A program made the position numbers and the translations under genes. A stretch of DNA of 40,531 nucleotides from a virus. A model generated the notes under the pieces. The model was given only the letters and a program-made list of their open reading frames with translations, ran no database searches and was not told the DNA's origin. Numbering within the stretch: position 1 is the stretch's first letter; every line of letters begins with the position of its first letter. The DNA is taken from positions 1-40,531 of the IMG/VR virus record IMGVR_UViG_3300022744_000013; one strand, given 5' to 3'. Shown one piece after another: positions 30,815 to 39,721 of the stretch.

Positions 30815-31798
30815 TCAGGCCTTGAGAACGGCCTGCAGCCGGCGATTGGTGACGACCATGTTGCCCATCCAGAGCACCGGGATGACAGTCGCGTCCTGGT
30901 TGTACGGCTGCATCTGATCCTGCACCGAGAGGTTGGCGTCCTTGTGGACAACCAAGTCGATGTAGTCGGTGTTGAGGAAGTACATGTGAGCAGCGGGGAT
31001 GCCGCTGCCGCCGTCGAAGATCACATCGGCGGACTTGTACTTCAGGCTGGTGAAGCCGCCGTTCGCGTCGCCGGAACCGTTGTCAGCGGTGTAGCGCTTG
31101 AACGAGACCTGGCTGGCTTCATAGAACGAGAAGTAGTCGTTCGACGAAACGATCAGATCGGGCTTGTCATCACCACGGACCTGGTTCAGCCACAGGGGCA
31201 GCATCAGGCTCGTCTCGATGGTCGTGGCCGAGGGGGTGACAGCGCCACCACCCTGGAGCGGAGCCGCAGCCGACTGGACCGCCGAGGCCCAGAAGCTCCA
31301 GGTCGACGAGTCGATCCCGCCGACGACACCCGTGCCGGTGTCAGAGACGAGGGCTTGCAGACCACCGATCTGGTTCGGAAGGGTCCCGTCCGAGTACAGA
31401 TCGTAGGAGAAGTTGTTCTTGAACGTCCGCATGGCGTTCTTGATCCGGGCCTTGGCGAGCTTCACGATCGCGCTGGAACCGGAGTTCGTGCGGAGTTCCA
31501 GACCCGAAGCCACGACGTTCAGGGCGATCTGGCGCCACTGGAATTCCGCCGCCGTGATGACGTCGGACTGCTGGATGTTCAGGATATCGTAACCGGAGTA
31601 CCGCTGGTACGTCCCGTTCGAGTTGTAGTCCAGCGGCTGGGCGATGGTCAGACCACCGTCTTCGAGGCGGATTTGCCCCTTGGTCGCGATGCGATTGTAA
31701 AGCGCATTGTTCCGCGAGATGTTGTCCTTCACGTCGGAGGCATGGTTCCGCCAGGTGGTGGCGACCAGCTCGGTGAAGGTGGAACTCGGAGTTGCCAT
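30815..31798 (-). CDS. Major capsid protein, 327 aa
   Basis: It lies after the scaffold gene. The protein starts MATPSSTFTELVATTWRNHA and has an N-terminal arm, then EFQWRQIALNVVASGLELRTNSG, a long helix with KNAMRTFKNNF, and a late VIPVLWMGNMVVTNRRLQAV strand pair, consistent with the HK97-type capsid fold. AAAGGT lies upstream of the ATG at 31798. The size is normal for small podovirus capsids without a cleaved N-terminal domain. Confidence 0.9.
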   Translation of the reverse strand: MATPSSTFTELVATTWRNHASDVKDNISRNNALYNRIATKGQIRLEDGGLTIAQPLDYNSNGTYQRYSGYDILNIQQSDVITAAEFQWRQIALNVVASGLELRTNSGSSAIVKLAKARIKNAMRTFKNNFSYDLYSDGTLPNQIGGLQALVSDTGTGVVGGIDSSTWSFWASAVQSAAAPLQGGGAVTPSATTIETSLMLPLWLNQVRGDDKPDLIVSSNDYFSFYEASQVSFKRYTADNGSGDANGGFTSLKYKSADVIFDGGSGIPAAHMYFLNTDYIDLVVHKDANLSVQDQMQPYNQDATVIPVLWMGNMVVTNRRLQAVLKA

Positions 31799-31818
31799 AG
31801 TTCGTACCTTTCAAGTGT

Positions 31819-32838
31819 TTAGGCGCGGGATGAAATCCGGGCCATGGTTTCGGCGAGCGTGTCATCCATCGAGCCAAGGGGAACCGTTCCGTTTCCAGGC
31901 TTTTGGTGAGACGTTATGTTGGCGGCTTGGGAAGCAGCGAGCCTGGCCTGTTTCGCCTGTTCCTCGGCAGTCTGGGACTGGAGGCGTTCGGCTGTGAGCC
32001 GGTCCAGTTCTTTCTGCCGGGTGGTAGGGTTCAGGTAGACGGCTTTTTCGTAAGCCTCAGACAGGTCTTTGGCCTGTCCGTTTGCAAAGAGCTGGGCGAT
32101 GTCGTCGACCAGATCGTTGAAAAAGGGTTTCGTCGGGTCCGCGGCGAAGGAGACGATCTCTTCGTTGATCTTCGAGAGGGTGGCAGTGCGTTGCTGCTCC
32201 TCAACGGAGGCTTTGACCTGACGGAGTTCACGGTTCTCAGCTTCGAGCTGCGCAATGCGAGGGTCGGCATTGGCGGCTTCACCCATTCGGATGATCAGAT
32301 CCGTTGGGTCGATACCATAGCCAGAGATCAAACTCGCGGCAAGGTCGAGCTTTTGTTCAGGGGTTCCTCGGGACAGGAGATAGTGGTTCGCGGCGAAGGA
32401 TTGGAAGAGCTGAACTGGGTCGATGTTCTCAGCCTGGAGCGCTGGACGGTACGGCTCAATAACCGCATCATAGCGCTGGCCAACTTCCGCTGCTCCCTTG
32501 TATTGGGTGATGCCCTTGAGGAAGTCCTCTTCCCGCTTCAGGATTTCCTGCTGCGCCCGGGGGGAGATCGTCGCCCATTCGGAGAGGGCTTCCTTCGTCC
32601 AGGTCTTCGGGGCGCCGGTGGCCTGGACCTCTTCCGTGGTCTCGGCTTCGGGCTTGTCTTCAGTGGGAGACGGAGCTGGTTCAACGACACTCGGCTCTGC
32701 CGGAACCTTCTCCGCCTCCCCGTTCGTCACCACAGTTTCCCCGTCGCTCCCCCCCTGCCCGAAGAGGTCGGCGGAAATATCGGCTAGTGCCGAAGTGGTG
32801 TCGAAATCATCTTCGTCGATCTGGGGTTGAGTAGCCAT
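31819..32838 (-). CDS. Capsid scaffolding protein, 339 aa
   Basis: An acidic, disordered N-terminus (about residues 1-75, rich in Asp, Glu, Pro and Thr) is followed by WTKEALSEWATISPRAQQEI and a long helical region rich in Gln/Glu/Ala (190-310), a form typical of phage scaffolds that guide capsid assembly and then leave. AAAGGA lies before the ATG at 32838. The order portal, zinc ribbon, scaffold, capsid is common among podoviruses. Confidence 0.87.
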   Translation of the reverse strand: MATQPQIDEDDFDTTSALADISADLFGQGGSDGETVVTNGEAEKVPAEPSVVEPAPSPTEDKPEAETTEEVQATGAPKTWTKEALSEWATISPRAQQEILKREEDFLKGITQYKGAAEVGQRYDAVIEPYRPALQAENIDPVQLFQSFAANHYLLSRGTPEQKLDLAASLISGYGIDPTDLIIRMGEAANADPRIAQLEAENRELRQVKASVEEQQRTATLSKINEEIVSFAADPTKPFFNDLVDDIAQLFANGQAKDLSEAYEKAVYLNPTTRQKELDRLTAERLQSQTAEEQAKQARLAASQAANITSHQKPGNGTVPLGSMDDTLAETMARISSRA

Positions 32839-32850
32839 GGCAGGGGTCCT

Positions 32851-33261
32851 TTATTTCCGAACTACTTCGGCAGTTGCGCCGAACCGAGTTAGTTCGTTGA
32901 AGAGGGATTCCTTCTTGTCGGAAGGGAGGGAGTCGATGGTCTTCTCGACAGTCGCGTCGAGTTTCCGGTCGAGTTCGGCATCAGCGGCCCGGCGGTACTG
33001 GGCAGCGGCTTGGGTCTCTCCGGTTTCGAGGACTCGGCAGCCCTGGCGGGCGAGGTTATCCGAATGCTCCCGACGCGAGCCAATCCACCGATCTGTGACC
33101 GGGCAGGTGTAGCCAATGTCTTCAACCATGAACATAGGCCGAGATATGAGGCGGGTTGCCGGGGCAGTGCAAGTGCAGAATACCAAGTCGTCGAAATTAG
33201 CTAGAGGGATCATCCGTTCAAAGACGTGACCATTGTCACATCGAAGGTCGTACAGCGGCAC
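32851..33261 (-). CDS. FmdB-like zinc-ribbon protein, 136 aa (GTG start)
   Basis: The N-terminus MPLYDLRCDNGHVFERMI with later CTC at about residue 29 is the FmdB-type zinc-ribbon pattern; the usual second CxxC is shortened. The rest is helical and charged. GTG at 33261 is the start, with AAGGAG seven bases upstream inside the HNH gene. Such small proteins commonly lie between podovirus portal and scaffold genes; their role is unknown. Confidence 0.8.
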   Translation of the reverse strand: MPLYDLRCDNGHVFERMIPLANFDDLVFCTCTAPATRLISRPMFMVEDIGYTCPVTDRWIGSRREHSDNLARQGCRVLETGETQAAAQYRRAADAELDRKLDATVEKTIDSLPSDKKESLFNELTRFGATAEVVRK

Positions 33262-33607
33262 GGAGCTTCTCCTTCTTTGTTAGAGTTTTGCGTTCTCCCC
33301 ACTTCCACCCTGGATGTCTCTCATTCCTGTCGCGCATGTTATCAAATTGTGTCCCCCAGTACAAATGATCTGGGTTAACGCAAGCGCCATGGTCGCAGGT
33401 ATGTAGGATCATAAGACCCCCTTCCCGAAACTGCCCGTGCAGCATCAGCATTACTTCTGTTGGAACGTAACGCTTACCATCAAGCATAAAAGATCCACGA
33501 TTTGCCCCGGAAACACAACCCTGCCAGTACCAACAAGTCTCCGTCTTAACAATCTTGTTCCAAAAGGTCTGTAACCTCTCAGCAGTCAGTTGTGGTGATC
33601 TGCCCAT
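33236..33607 (-). CDS. Freestanding HNH homing endonuclease 1, 123 aa
   Basis: The pattern CWYWQGCVSGANRGSFMLDG, followed by LHTCDHGACVNPDHLYWGTQ and DNMRDRNER, is the HNH_3-type homing nuclease layout (His-Asn-His plus Cys pairs). The gene is inserted between portal and FmdB genes: its ATG overlaps the portal TGA by one base, AAGGAG lies within the portal end, and its 3' end covers the next gene's RBS and GTG. Portal reading is intact, so this is not an intron. GC is lower than its neighbours (30 of 60 at 33421-33480). Confidence 0.88.
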   Translation of the reverse strand: MGRSPQLTAERLQTFWNKIVKTETCWYWQGCVSGANRGSFMLDGKRYVPTEVMLMLHGQFREGGLMILHTCDHGACVNPDHLYWGTQFDNMRDRNERHPGWKWGERKTLTKKEKLRAAVRPSM

Positions 33608-35691
33608 CAGTCCGTCTCCTTTTCCTTTGCCTCGTGGGCTTTCGTCTCCGAGGCTTCCTTCTGCATCGCCAGTGTCTGCAACTTCTGCTGGTGGCTGACG
33701 GTCTGGACCTGGAGTTTCATGCCCAAGGCGCGCTCTTGCAGTTGGAGTTCCTGTTTCTTGATCTCCAGCTCCATCTGGTCGAGTTCCATCTGCATCTGGA
33801 GTTTCTGCTTCTCCGCCTCCATCTGCATTTGCAGCATTTGCATATCCATCTGGCCCTTTTGCTGGTCGATCTGGGCCTGTGCCATGATGGCTTGCTGCTT
33901 GGCCTGATCCGCCGGCGAGGGCTGGGAATCAGGTGCCGGGGGCTGCTTCATCGTCCCGATCGCGTCTTCCAGCTGCGGGCCGAAGTTAAACCGGCGACAG
34001 ATGACGAGGAGGACTTCCTTCGCGACCTCGATCGGCATGGCACCTTGCTGGACGAGCGGACCGAGGCCAGTCATGAACTGGCTCATGGCCCCGACCAGTT
34101 CCGCAATGTCCTGTTTGTCCTGGCTGGCCTCAGTGTCGATGGTGGAGTTCGTCTCAATGTCGATCTTGTAGTGAGTTGCCAGGGTGTCTTTCATCGTCCC
34201 CATGATCTCTTCCCAAGTCGGGAGCTGGAGCATGTGGAGGACTTCGATCGGGGGTTCCTGGGGAGGTTGCGGAGGCTGGCCGGTGAGTTGGGCCTGCATC
34301 GCGGCTTGCTGCTGGGCCATCTGCAGCTTCTGCTGGATTTCGACCTTCTGCTGCCCGGTCATATACTGCGCGCCGGTCATCTTCATGAAGGTCTGCTGAT
34401 CGAAGCAGTTGCACGCGATTTCGAGGATGATGGCGAGGGCGTCGCGGCAGTAGCGCTGGACCTCCTTCTGCATCTTCTTGAGTCGGAGGGTACCCCACTG
34501 GTTCTTGATGTTTTGAGCAGTTGCGGTTTCGGAAGCCACCGAGGCCCCTCGGAGAATGTCACTGATCCCAGTGATCTCGTAGATGACTTGCTTGACCTGC
34601 TCGCGCTGCTGGTAGAGCTGCTGGGCCGTCGCAGCCAGCTCATTGATCGGGACGATCCAGAGGAGCTTATCCATGCTCGTACCATCAGGCATGGACTGGA
34701 CGTTCTCGACGGGGACGAGTTCGTTGTCCTCGGCCTTGAGCATCTTCTCGATGCCCTCGACGGCAGCGTTGTAGGCCCCCCGGTACTTGATCGCAGCGAT
34801 AATGGCCTTCAACCGCCGGGTCAGAGTGTTGAGTTCCTGGGCCTGGCTCCGGTAATGCTCATACAGCGGGGTCGGGACCAGCGTCGTGACCTTCCGCATG
34901 AAGTTCAGTGGCCGAGGGACCGGGAAGAAACCAGTCAGATGTAGGGGGTCTTCGACGACCTTCAACGGACCTTTGGGGTACGCGGGGGAAAAGAAGTAGA
35001 CCTTCCGCGTCCGCTTGTCCCAGACCTCGAAGACCTTGGCAAGTTTCACCCCTTGCATGGAGTTGTCGGTCTTAGTGTTGTCAGACTCGGTGGCTTCTGG
35101 GATGGCGGAGAAATCAATCCCTTGAACATCTGGGAAGTTCATCTTCATCTCGTCTGGGTTCATATCCCATTCGAAGCAGATCCAGGGGACCTTCTTCCAG
35201 CTCCGGGCATAGCCGTGGGAGAACTTATCCCAGCGAACGTCCTCTCCATACACACACTGGTGGGAAGTCGAGGCCACGAACTTGAACCGGGTCAGACCGC
35301 GGTTGGTGAGGAGGCCGTTGAGAACCGAGGCCTGGATCAGGTCATCGAAAGCGTCATAGTCCTGACTCTCGGTGTCGATGAGGAACTTCAGCGTCCGAAC
35401 AGAGACGTTGGAAATCTCCTTCCCGAGGGGATCAGCGTCTTTGAACCGGCGCTGGACAATCGGGATTGGCCGAGCGTTGTAGACCGCTGGGGCCAGGGTC
35501 TCGGTGTTGGAGTACAAGATCGCGAACGGGGTGTCGTCGCCCTTCTTCGCTTCGTAGAGGTCCACGACCTTCTGCCCGGCGGAGCGGTAAGCCTTCTCCC
35601 GGGTCAGTGCATCGTCGATCTCGGACTTCCAGGCTCGGTAGAGCTTCAGCCCAGATTCCGCGGTCAGCGTCGGATCGGTTTCAGTACGCAC
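33607..35691 (-). CDS. Portal protein, 694 aa (GTG start)
   Basis: The dodecameric ring at the packaging vertex, of P22-like type. The N-terminal half contains the core helices and strands (for example YNARPIPIVQRRFKDADPLG and later ITGISDILRGASVASETATA), and the C-terminal 150 residues are a Gln/Met-rich helical barrel or coiled coil. The start is GTG at 35691 inside the terminase end, with AGAAGGA upstream; the frame is open to 35733. The stop overlaps the HNH gene ATG. Confidence 0.9.
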   Translation of the reverse strand: MRTETDPTLTAESGLKLYRAWKSEIDDALTREKAYRSAGQKVVDLYEAKKGDDTPFAILYSNTETLAPAVYNARPIPIVQRRFKDADPLGKEISNVSVRTLKFLIDTESQDYDAFDDLIQASVLNGLLTNRGLTRFKFVASTSHQCVYGEDVRWDKFSHGYARSWKKVPWICFEWDMNPDEMKMNFPDVQGIDFSAIPEATESDNTKTDNSMQGVKLAKVFEVWDKRTRKVYFFSPAYPKGPLKVVEDPLHLTGFFPVPRPLNFMRKVTTLVPTPLYEHYRSQAQELNTLTRRLKAIIAAIKYRGAYNAAVEGIEKMLKAEDNELVPVENVQSMPDGTSMDKLLWIVPINELAATAQQLYQQREQVKQVIYEITGISDILRGASVASETATAQNIKNQWGTLRLKKMQKEVQRYCRDALAIILEIACNCFDQQTFMKMTGAQYMTGQQKVEIQQKLQMAQQQAAMQAQLTGQPPQPPQEPPIEVLHMLQLPTWEEIMGTMKDTLATHYKIDIETNSTIDTEASQDKQDIAELVGAMSQFMTGLGPLVQQGAMPIEVAKEVLLVICRRFNFGPQLEDAIGTMKQPPAPDSQPSPADQAKQQAIMAQAQIDQQKGQMDMQMLQMQMEAEKQKLQMQMELDQMELEIKKQELQLQERALGMKLQVQTVSHQQKLQTLAMQKEASETKAHEAKEKETD

Positions 35692-37216
35692 TATCGAGTT
35701 CCTTCTGGAGGCGTTGGGTCTTATTCCGGTCAACGAGCTGGTTGAAAGTCATCTGGCTCGGGAGTGACGGGAGGCGAAGACCCTCGGGCTTCGTGATGAT
35801 CTTAGGTTTCCATGGACGGGACATGCAAGCATATCGGACTTCATCTGCGATATGATCCTCTCCATCGGTGTCGAGGTCTTCCTCGTTGTCATCGTCGTGC
35901 TGGAGGGTCGGCATGGTACGCCAGAAGTCCTCGCACTCGTGGGCCGCGTAGAGCATGGGGAGGCTGGAAGTGACGAGTTGCCCCTCGACCTCTCTTTCTA
36001 CAGGTTCTCCTTGGAGCCGCTGCCGGACCGCTTCCCATCCTGGGAGACGTTTGTTGTCCGCTCGGCGCCAGCGGCATTGCGCCATGCTCTCTGCAATAGA
36101 AGGCCCACCGTTGCGGATAAAGATAGCAGGATCAGCAACAGCGTAGCGAATACGCTCGTTTTTCTCCATTTTGAGGATTTCTCTTGCAACGGTGTCGGCA
36201 GTGGAACCGAGGCCCTTGTTGATGCCACTCGCCCCGTACCATTCCTTGTACCGGAAGATGGCTCCGAAGGGGAGAGGGTTGCCCTTCGGCCAGGTTCCGT
36301 CCGCGATCGCCCACCAACCAACCGAGAAAGGCTTTGCGCTACCCCAGTCAAAGGCACGGAAGCGGACAGTTGAAGGAGGGGCCCAGCGGATGATATCTGC
36401 AGGCCGACCGTGAAGTCCTTCGTCAAGTTCGGAGAAATAGGCTCCGTCGACGATATCCCAGTTTCCTTCGAGCCAGGCCTTGACGAGAGCTTCGGACCCA
36501 GATTGACGGAGACGCAGGACGTAAGTAGGGTCATTGCGAAGCAGGAGCATATTATCCCCGAGCTTCGAAGGGATGAAGACCCGGGAAAGGGAGACTTCGC
36601 GGACTTCCCCGTCGATTTCGACATTGCAGGTCTCCGAAATGATCTTGAACCCTTTCGGGTCTGGGTCGATATAGCGGGCTTTGACCCAGTTGTGGCCTGG
36701 GCCTCCGGGGTTGCCGGTTAGGCGCATTCCGACCGGGACACCAGCGCCTGAACGCAGCGTCGCACGGAGCTTGTCGATCGGTCCCGAGGAAGGGAAGTTC
36801 GTGACTTCCTCCACGTAGACCCTGGTGTAGTTGTGGCCTTGGTACTCTTCAGCATCGGAGTCCCGTTCGAGATAGACGAACTTGAGCCGAGCGCCTCCTG
36901 GCATAAGCCATTCGGCTTTTTGTTCATTGTACTTCCCCCCGAGTTTGGGGAAGATTTGCTTCGTTCGCGCGATGACTTCGGCGAGCTGCTTGAACTTCCG
37001 GCGGACGAAGATGCCGATAGCGTCCTGGCCGTAGAGGGAGGAGTGCTGGAGCCAGTCACCAATCGAGGATTCGGTCTTCCCCCCACCTCGCGCGCCGCCG
37101 TAGAAGACCTCGAATACTGGGCAGGCCAGTAGGGCTGTTTGTGGTCCCTCCTGGGGACTCCAAATAACTGTAGGCTCAGGCACGCCACTTCTCACGACTC
37201 TGAATACGGCAAACAT
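35681..37216 (-). CDS. terL: Terminase large subunit, 511 aa
   Basis: The packaging motor. Walker A GGARGGGKT (40-48) and a Walker B-type RVYVEEV with its acidic pair lie in the ATPase half. The nuclease half shows FRAFDWGS, YAVADPAIF and a late Asp/Glu/His-rich DGEDHIADEVRYACMSRP block. The ATG at 37216 has no clear ribosome site and lies in the HNH gene. GTG at 37183, overlapping the HNH stop with GAGAAG upstream, would give 500 residues and may be the true start. The portal gene follows with an 11-base overlap. Confidence 0.93.
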   Translation of the reverse strand: MFAVFRVVRSGVPEPTVIWSPQEGPQTALLACPVFEVFYGGARGGGKTESSIGDWLQHSSLYGQDAIGIFVRRKFKQLAEVIARTKQIFPKLGGKYNEQKAEWLMPGGARLKFVYLERDSDAEEYQGHNYTRVYVEEVTNFPSSGPIDKLRATLRSGAGVPVGMRLTGNPGGPGHNWVKARYIDPDPKGFKIISETCNVEIDGEVREVSLSRVFIPSKLGDNMLLLRNDPTYVLRLRQSGSEALVKAWLEGNWDIVDGAYFSELDEGLHGRPADIIRWAPPSTVRFRAFDWGSAKPFSVGWWAIADGTWPKGNPLPFGAIFRYKEWYGASGINKGLGSTADTVAREILKMEKNERIRYAVADPAIFIRNGGPSIAESMAQCRWRRADNKRLPGWEAVRQRLQGEPVEREVEGQLVTSSLPMLYAAHECEDFWRTMPTLQHDDDNEEDLDTDGEDHIADEVRYACMSRPWKPKIITKPEGLRLPSLPSQMTFNQLVDRNKTQRLQKELDSAY

Positions 37217-37598
37217 GCGAAGGGCTTATACCGAACTCAGCTCCGAGCTCCTTATTGGTTTTTTGGCCCTTCATAGCACGGATATAATGAACCTCCTCTT
37301 CACAGAGTTTTGTAGCACGAGTATTCCTCGTGTTTTGGCTGCGGGTAGCCCAACGGCAATTTTCTGGGGAATACCCCTGGTCATTGTTAATCCGGTCGAT
37401 TTCCAGACCCTCCGACCAGGAAGAGAACATATCCTGGTAAAAGTTTTCAAACTCCAGCCAAGAAGTTGTTACCTTAATTCCCCGCAGGCCGTAGTGACGA
37501 TAGTTGGCATTGCGCACATTGTAACAGCGTTGTAGCATGTTGTACCAGCAAGCATAGAAAGGGTGAGTAGCTTCGAGGGCATAGTGAACTCTTCGCAT
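37176..37598 (-). CDS. Freestanding HNH/AP2-type homing endonuclease 2, 140 aa
   Basis: The core YGLRGIKVTTSWLEFENFYQ, then LEIDRINNDQGYSPENCRWA and TRSQNTRNTR match phage HNH endonucleases of the type that combine a degenerate HNH with a DNA-binding region; the C-terminal KTNKELGAEFGISPSHVCRI is a helix-turn-helix. AAGGAA lies upstream of the ATG at 37598. It sits immediately before the terminase gene, whose start lies within it. GC is low (26 of 60 at 37261-37320). Confidence 0.88.
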   Translation of the reverse strand: MRRVHYALEATHPFYACWYNMLQRCYNVRNANYRHYGLRGIKVTTSWLEFENFYQDMFSSWSEGLEIDRINNDQGYSPENCRWATRSQNTRNTRATKLCEEEVHYIRAMKGQKTNKELGAEFGISPSHVCRIQSREKWRA

Positions 37599-37699
37599 AA
37601 AAAATTCCTTAGTAAACCGGACACTGGAGGAGTGCAGTTTGGGGGCCTTCTTGGGGGGACCAGAGGACGGATTGGGGGGAAGTGGTCATGAGAGAAGGC

Positions 37700-39049
37700 C
37701 TACAGCAAAATTACCTGTTGAGCGAGGTAAAGCAGCGCATCGCCGTACTTCTGTCCGAAGAAGGCGTGACCTGCCGCATTCGGGTGGACCGTATCACCAG
37801 TACCGGGGAAGTAGGCTGAAGAACCCGTCGCCCCAGCAGGGACCCAATTTGCCCCTGTTGCGCGGGTTCCGTCTAGGAGATACGCTCCGTTCGCAACCCA
37901 AGCTGATTCATTTGCCCCGAATACAGCCTTGAACCCGTTTATCATATCGTCATGCCATGAAGTCCCCTCTCCGTTCTGCGGTGGAGTGGCCCCAAGGGCG
38001 AGAACAATGAGAGCTGTCGGCTGCATTGCCCGGAGACGGGTGAAGTAGTCAGTTACGTCAGCCAACCTCTCGGCATCAAAGGTGACGGAATTGTCGTTGA
38101 TAGATCCGGCTGTAACTACGAAATCCATCGTGCCCATGACCAGTCCCTCTGACAGAGCGTGATCGGCCGGAGCGGGGAGGTCCAAACGATCCTTGAATTT
38201 GCTCTGTACATTCGCTTGGTCATTGCTGAAGCCGTTGGTGCGGAAGCCGTGGTTGCGGATTTGGAGGAAACCTAGGTACTCAGCCATCTGACGAGTCATA
38301 CCCGCCGTAGCTTGCTGCTTATTGGCTGTGTAGATTGCGGCATCATCGGTGCCTTGGCAGAAAATATAGCTGTCACCGAAGCCCGCGCCCAGCGGAATAT
38401 CAGGATCGCTCCAAGCCGCAGGCGTCAGGCCGTTGTCAAAGTTGAACCCGTAGGTCTGGAGGATCTGATCTTCACAAATCACCTCAACTACCCGCGTTGC
38501 GGCACTTCCGAAGTCTACCAAGGCCCAGCTAACCAGCGTAGGGACATGGGGACCGCTCTGCCCCCAAGTCAGGCCGTTGTCGGTTGACCAGCGCAAGGTG
38601 AAGGACTTACCGGAAGTGATGGCGACCTTGAAGTCGAACTTCTGCCCGGTGAAGGTGAAGAGCTTGGAGTTCCCTGGTGCGAAAGTTCGGTTGCTTTCGA
38701 CCTGAACTGAAGGGTCTTTGGTCACAACCCAGCGGCTGTCAGCATTCATCGGACCTGAGGGACCGTCAGGGACGCTCGGGGTAAGAACAATACCGCCTTG
38801 TGCCAGCGTGCGGCCATTGATCGTGCTGACCGCAGTTGAGTTAAGCGTGACCGTCGGGGGGCTGGCGGGCGAGCGATTGACTGTTCGCTTTGCTGCCCAA
38901 ATATCCACAATCTTCTGGGCCGATGGGGTGAAGATGGAGCCTCCGCTGCCGCTGGAAGGCTGGATCGTCCGATAAGCCGAAGACCCGTCAACCATCATGC
39001 CAGAGGCCCACGGGCCGAAGCTCAGTTCCTGGGTGAATGTCCCGGTCAT
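37700..39049 (-). CDS. SGNH/GDSL-type esterase, 449 aa
   Basis: The C-terminal half is an SGNH hydrolase: GFGDSYIF (223-230, nucleophile Ser227), TAGSIND (block III, Asn318) and DTVHPNAAGH (419-428, Asp419 and His422). The first 200 residues are strand-rich and may bind carbohydrate. Such enzymes remove acetyl groups from surface polysaccharides or act as virion depolymerases. It lies between the small and large terminase genes, an unusual place, and its ATG (39049) directly follows the terS stop. No signal peptide is evident. Confidence 0.85.
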   Translation of the reverse strand: MTGTFTQELSFGPWASGMMVDGSSAYRTIQPSSGSGGSIFTPSAQKIVDIWAAKRTVNRSPASPPTVTLNSTAVSTINGRTLAQGGIVLTPSVPDGPSGPMNADSRWVVTKDPSVQVESNRTFAPGNSKLFTFTGQKFDFKVAITSGKSFTLRWSTDNGLTWGQSGPHVPTLVSWALVDFGSAATRVVEVICEDQILQTYGFNFDNGLTPAAWSDPDIPLGAGFGDSYIFCQGTDDAAIYTANKQQATAGMTRQMAEYLGFLQIRNHGFRTNGFSNDQANVQSKFKDRLDLPAPADHALSEGLVMGTMDFVVTAGSINDNSVTFDAERLADVTDYFTRLRAMQPTALIVLALGATPPQNGEGTSWHDDMINGFKAVFGANESAWVANGAYLLDGTRATGANWVPAGATGSSAYFPGTGDTVHPNAAGHAFFGQKYGDALLYLAQQVILL

Positions 39050-39682
39050 TTAGCCCTCGATTTGCTTGATTGGGGAGTGGGTCTGGGCCCAGTGGCTGGC
39101 GTCGATGATCTTCGCCGGCATTTCGACGACGAAGTTGTTCTGGACGTTGGTCTGACCGACATGGCGGGCACCGAACCCGAGGGCTTTGGAGGAGACTTCC
39201 AGGGCCTTCATTGCCACGTCGATGTTCCGGGTCTTTTCGAGGGACTCTGCGATGATCTGGAGCGATTGGTCAGCCAGGCCACGAAAGCGCTCTTCAATCG
39301 TGGCGATCAGAAAAGGGTTGGTAACGTCGTCCCGACGCTTGGCGAGAGCGGCTTGGAACGCATCTGACCCCATGACGACAGAGAGCCAGTTTTCGCTGCG
39401 GTCGAAGCGGCTGGCGAGTTCTCGCTGGGTGATGGTGGGTTCGGCCAGGATCACGTCGATCATGGCTTCGTGGGTGTAGTGGACACGCTGGAGGCGGTTG
39501 TGGGAGTAGTCGTCGCCTTGCTTGTAGCCCTTGGCCGTGGCGATGCCCTGGTAGAGGGGGTCGTTGACCGATCGGGGGATGTAGTTGGCCTTAGCCTGGA
39601 CCGCAGCGGGGTCCGGGTCTGGGGTCGGATCGGGTCCGGGGGGCGAGGTGACGCCGGCTGCGAGGGCTTCGTAGTCGATCAT
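39050..39682 (-). CDS. terS: Terminase small subunit, 210 aa
   Basis: The middle part TITQRELASRFDRSENWLSV (about residues 82-101) is a helix-turn-helix as in TerS DNA-recognition domains. It is followed by a helical region (RLRGLADQSLQ-type segment, 120-170) suitable for ring oligomerisation and a short C-terminal tail that could contact the large subunit. The N-terminus is Pro/Asp-rich. AAGGA lies upstream of the ATG at 39682. It precedes the esterase, HNH and terL genes. Confidence 0.82.
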   Translation of the reverse strand: MIDYEALAAGVTSPPGPDPTPDPDPAAVQAKANYIPRSVNDPLYQGIATAKGYKQGDDYSHNRLQRVHYTHEAMIDVILAEPTITQRELASRFDRSENWLSVVMGSDAFQAALAKRRDDVTNPFLIATIEERFRGLADQSLQIIAESLEKTRNIDVAMKALEVSSKALGFGARHVGQTNVQNNFVVEMPAKIIDASHWAQTHSPIKQIEG

Positions 39683-39721
39683 GGGAGGGGTCCTTGGGCA
39701 GGGAAGGGTGGAGGGCGGGGG

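Noticed and set aside
33592-34944. 450-aa rightward Leu/His-rich frame over the portal gene
   Set aside because: Reverse-complement reading of the Gln/Met/Glu-rich portal C-terminus; repetitive Leu-His composition is an artefact.
33236-37598. HNH genes as parts of group I introns
   Set aside because: Portal, FmdB and terminase frames are all continuous, so no coding sequence is interrupted; they are freestanding intergenic genes.
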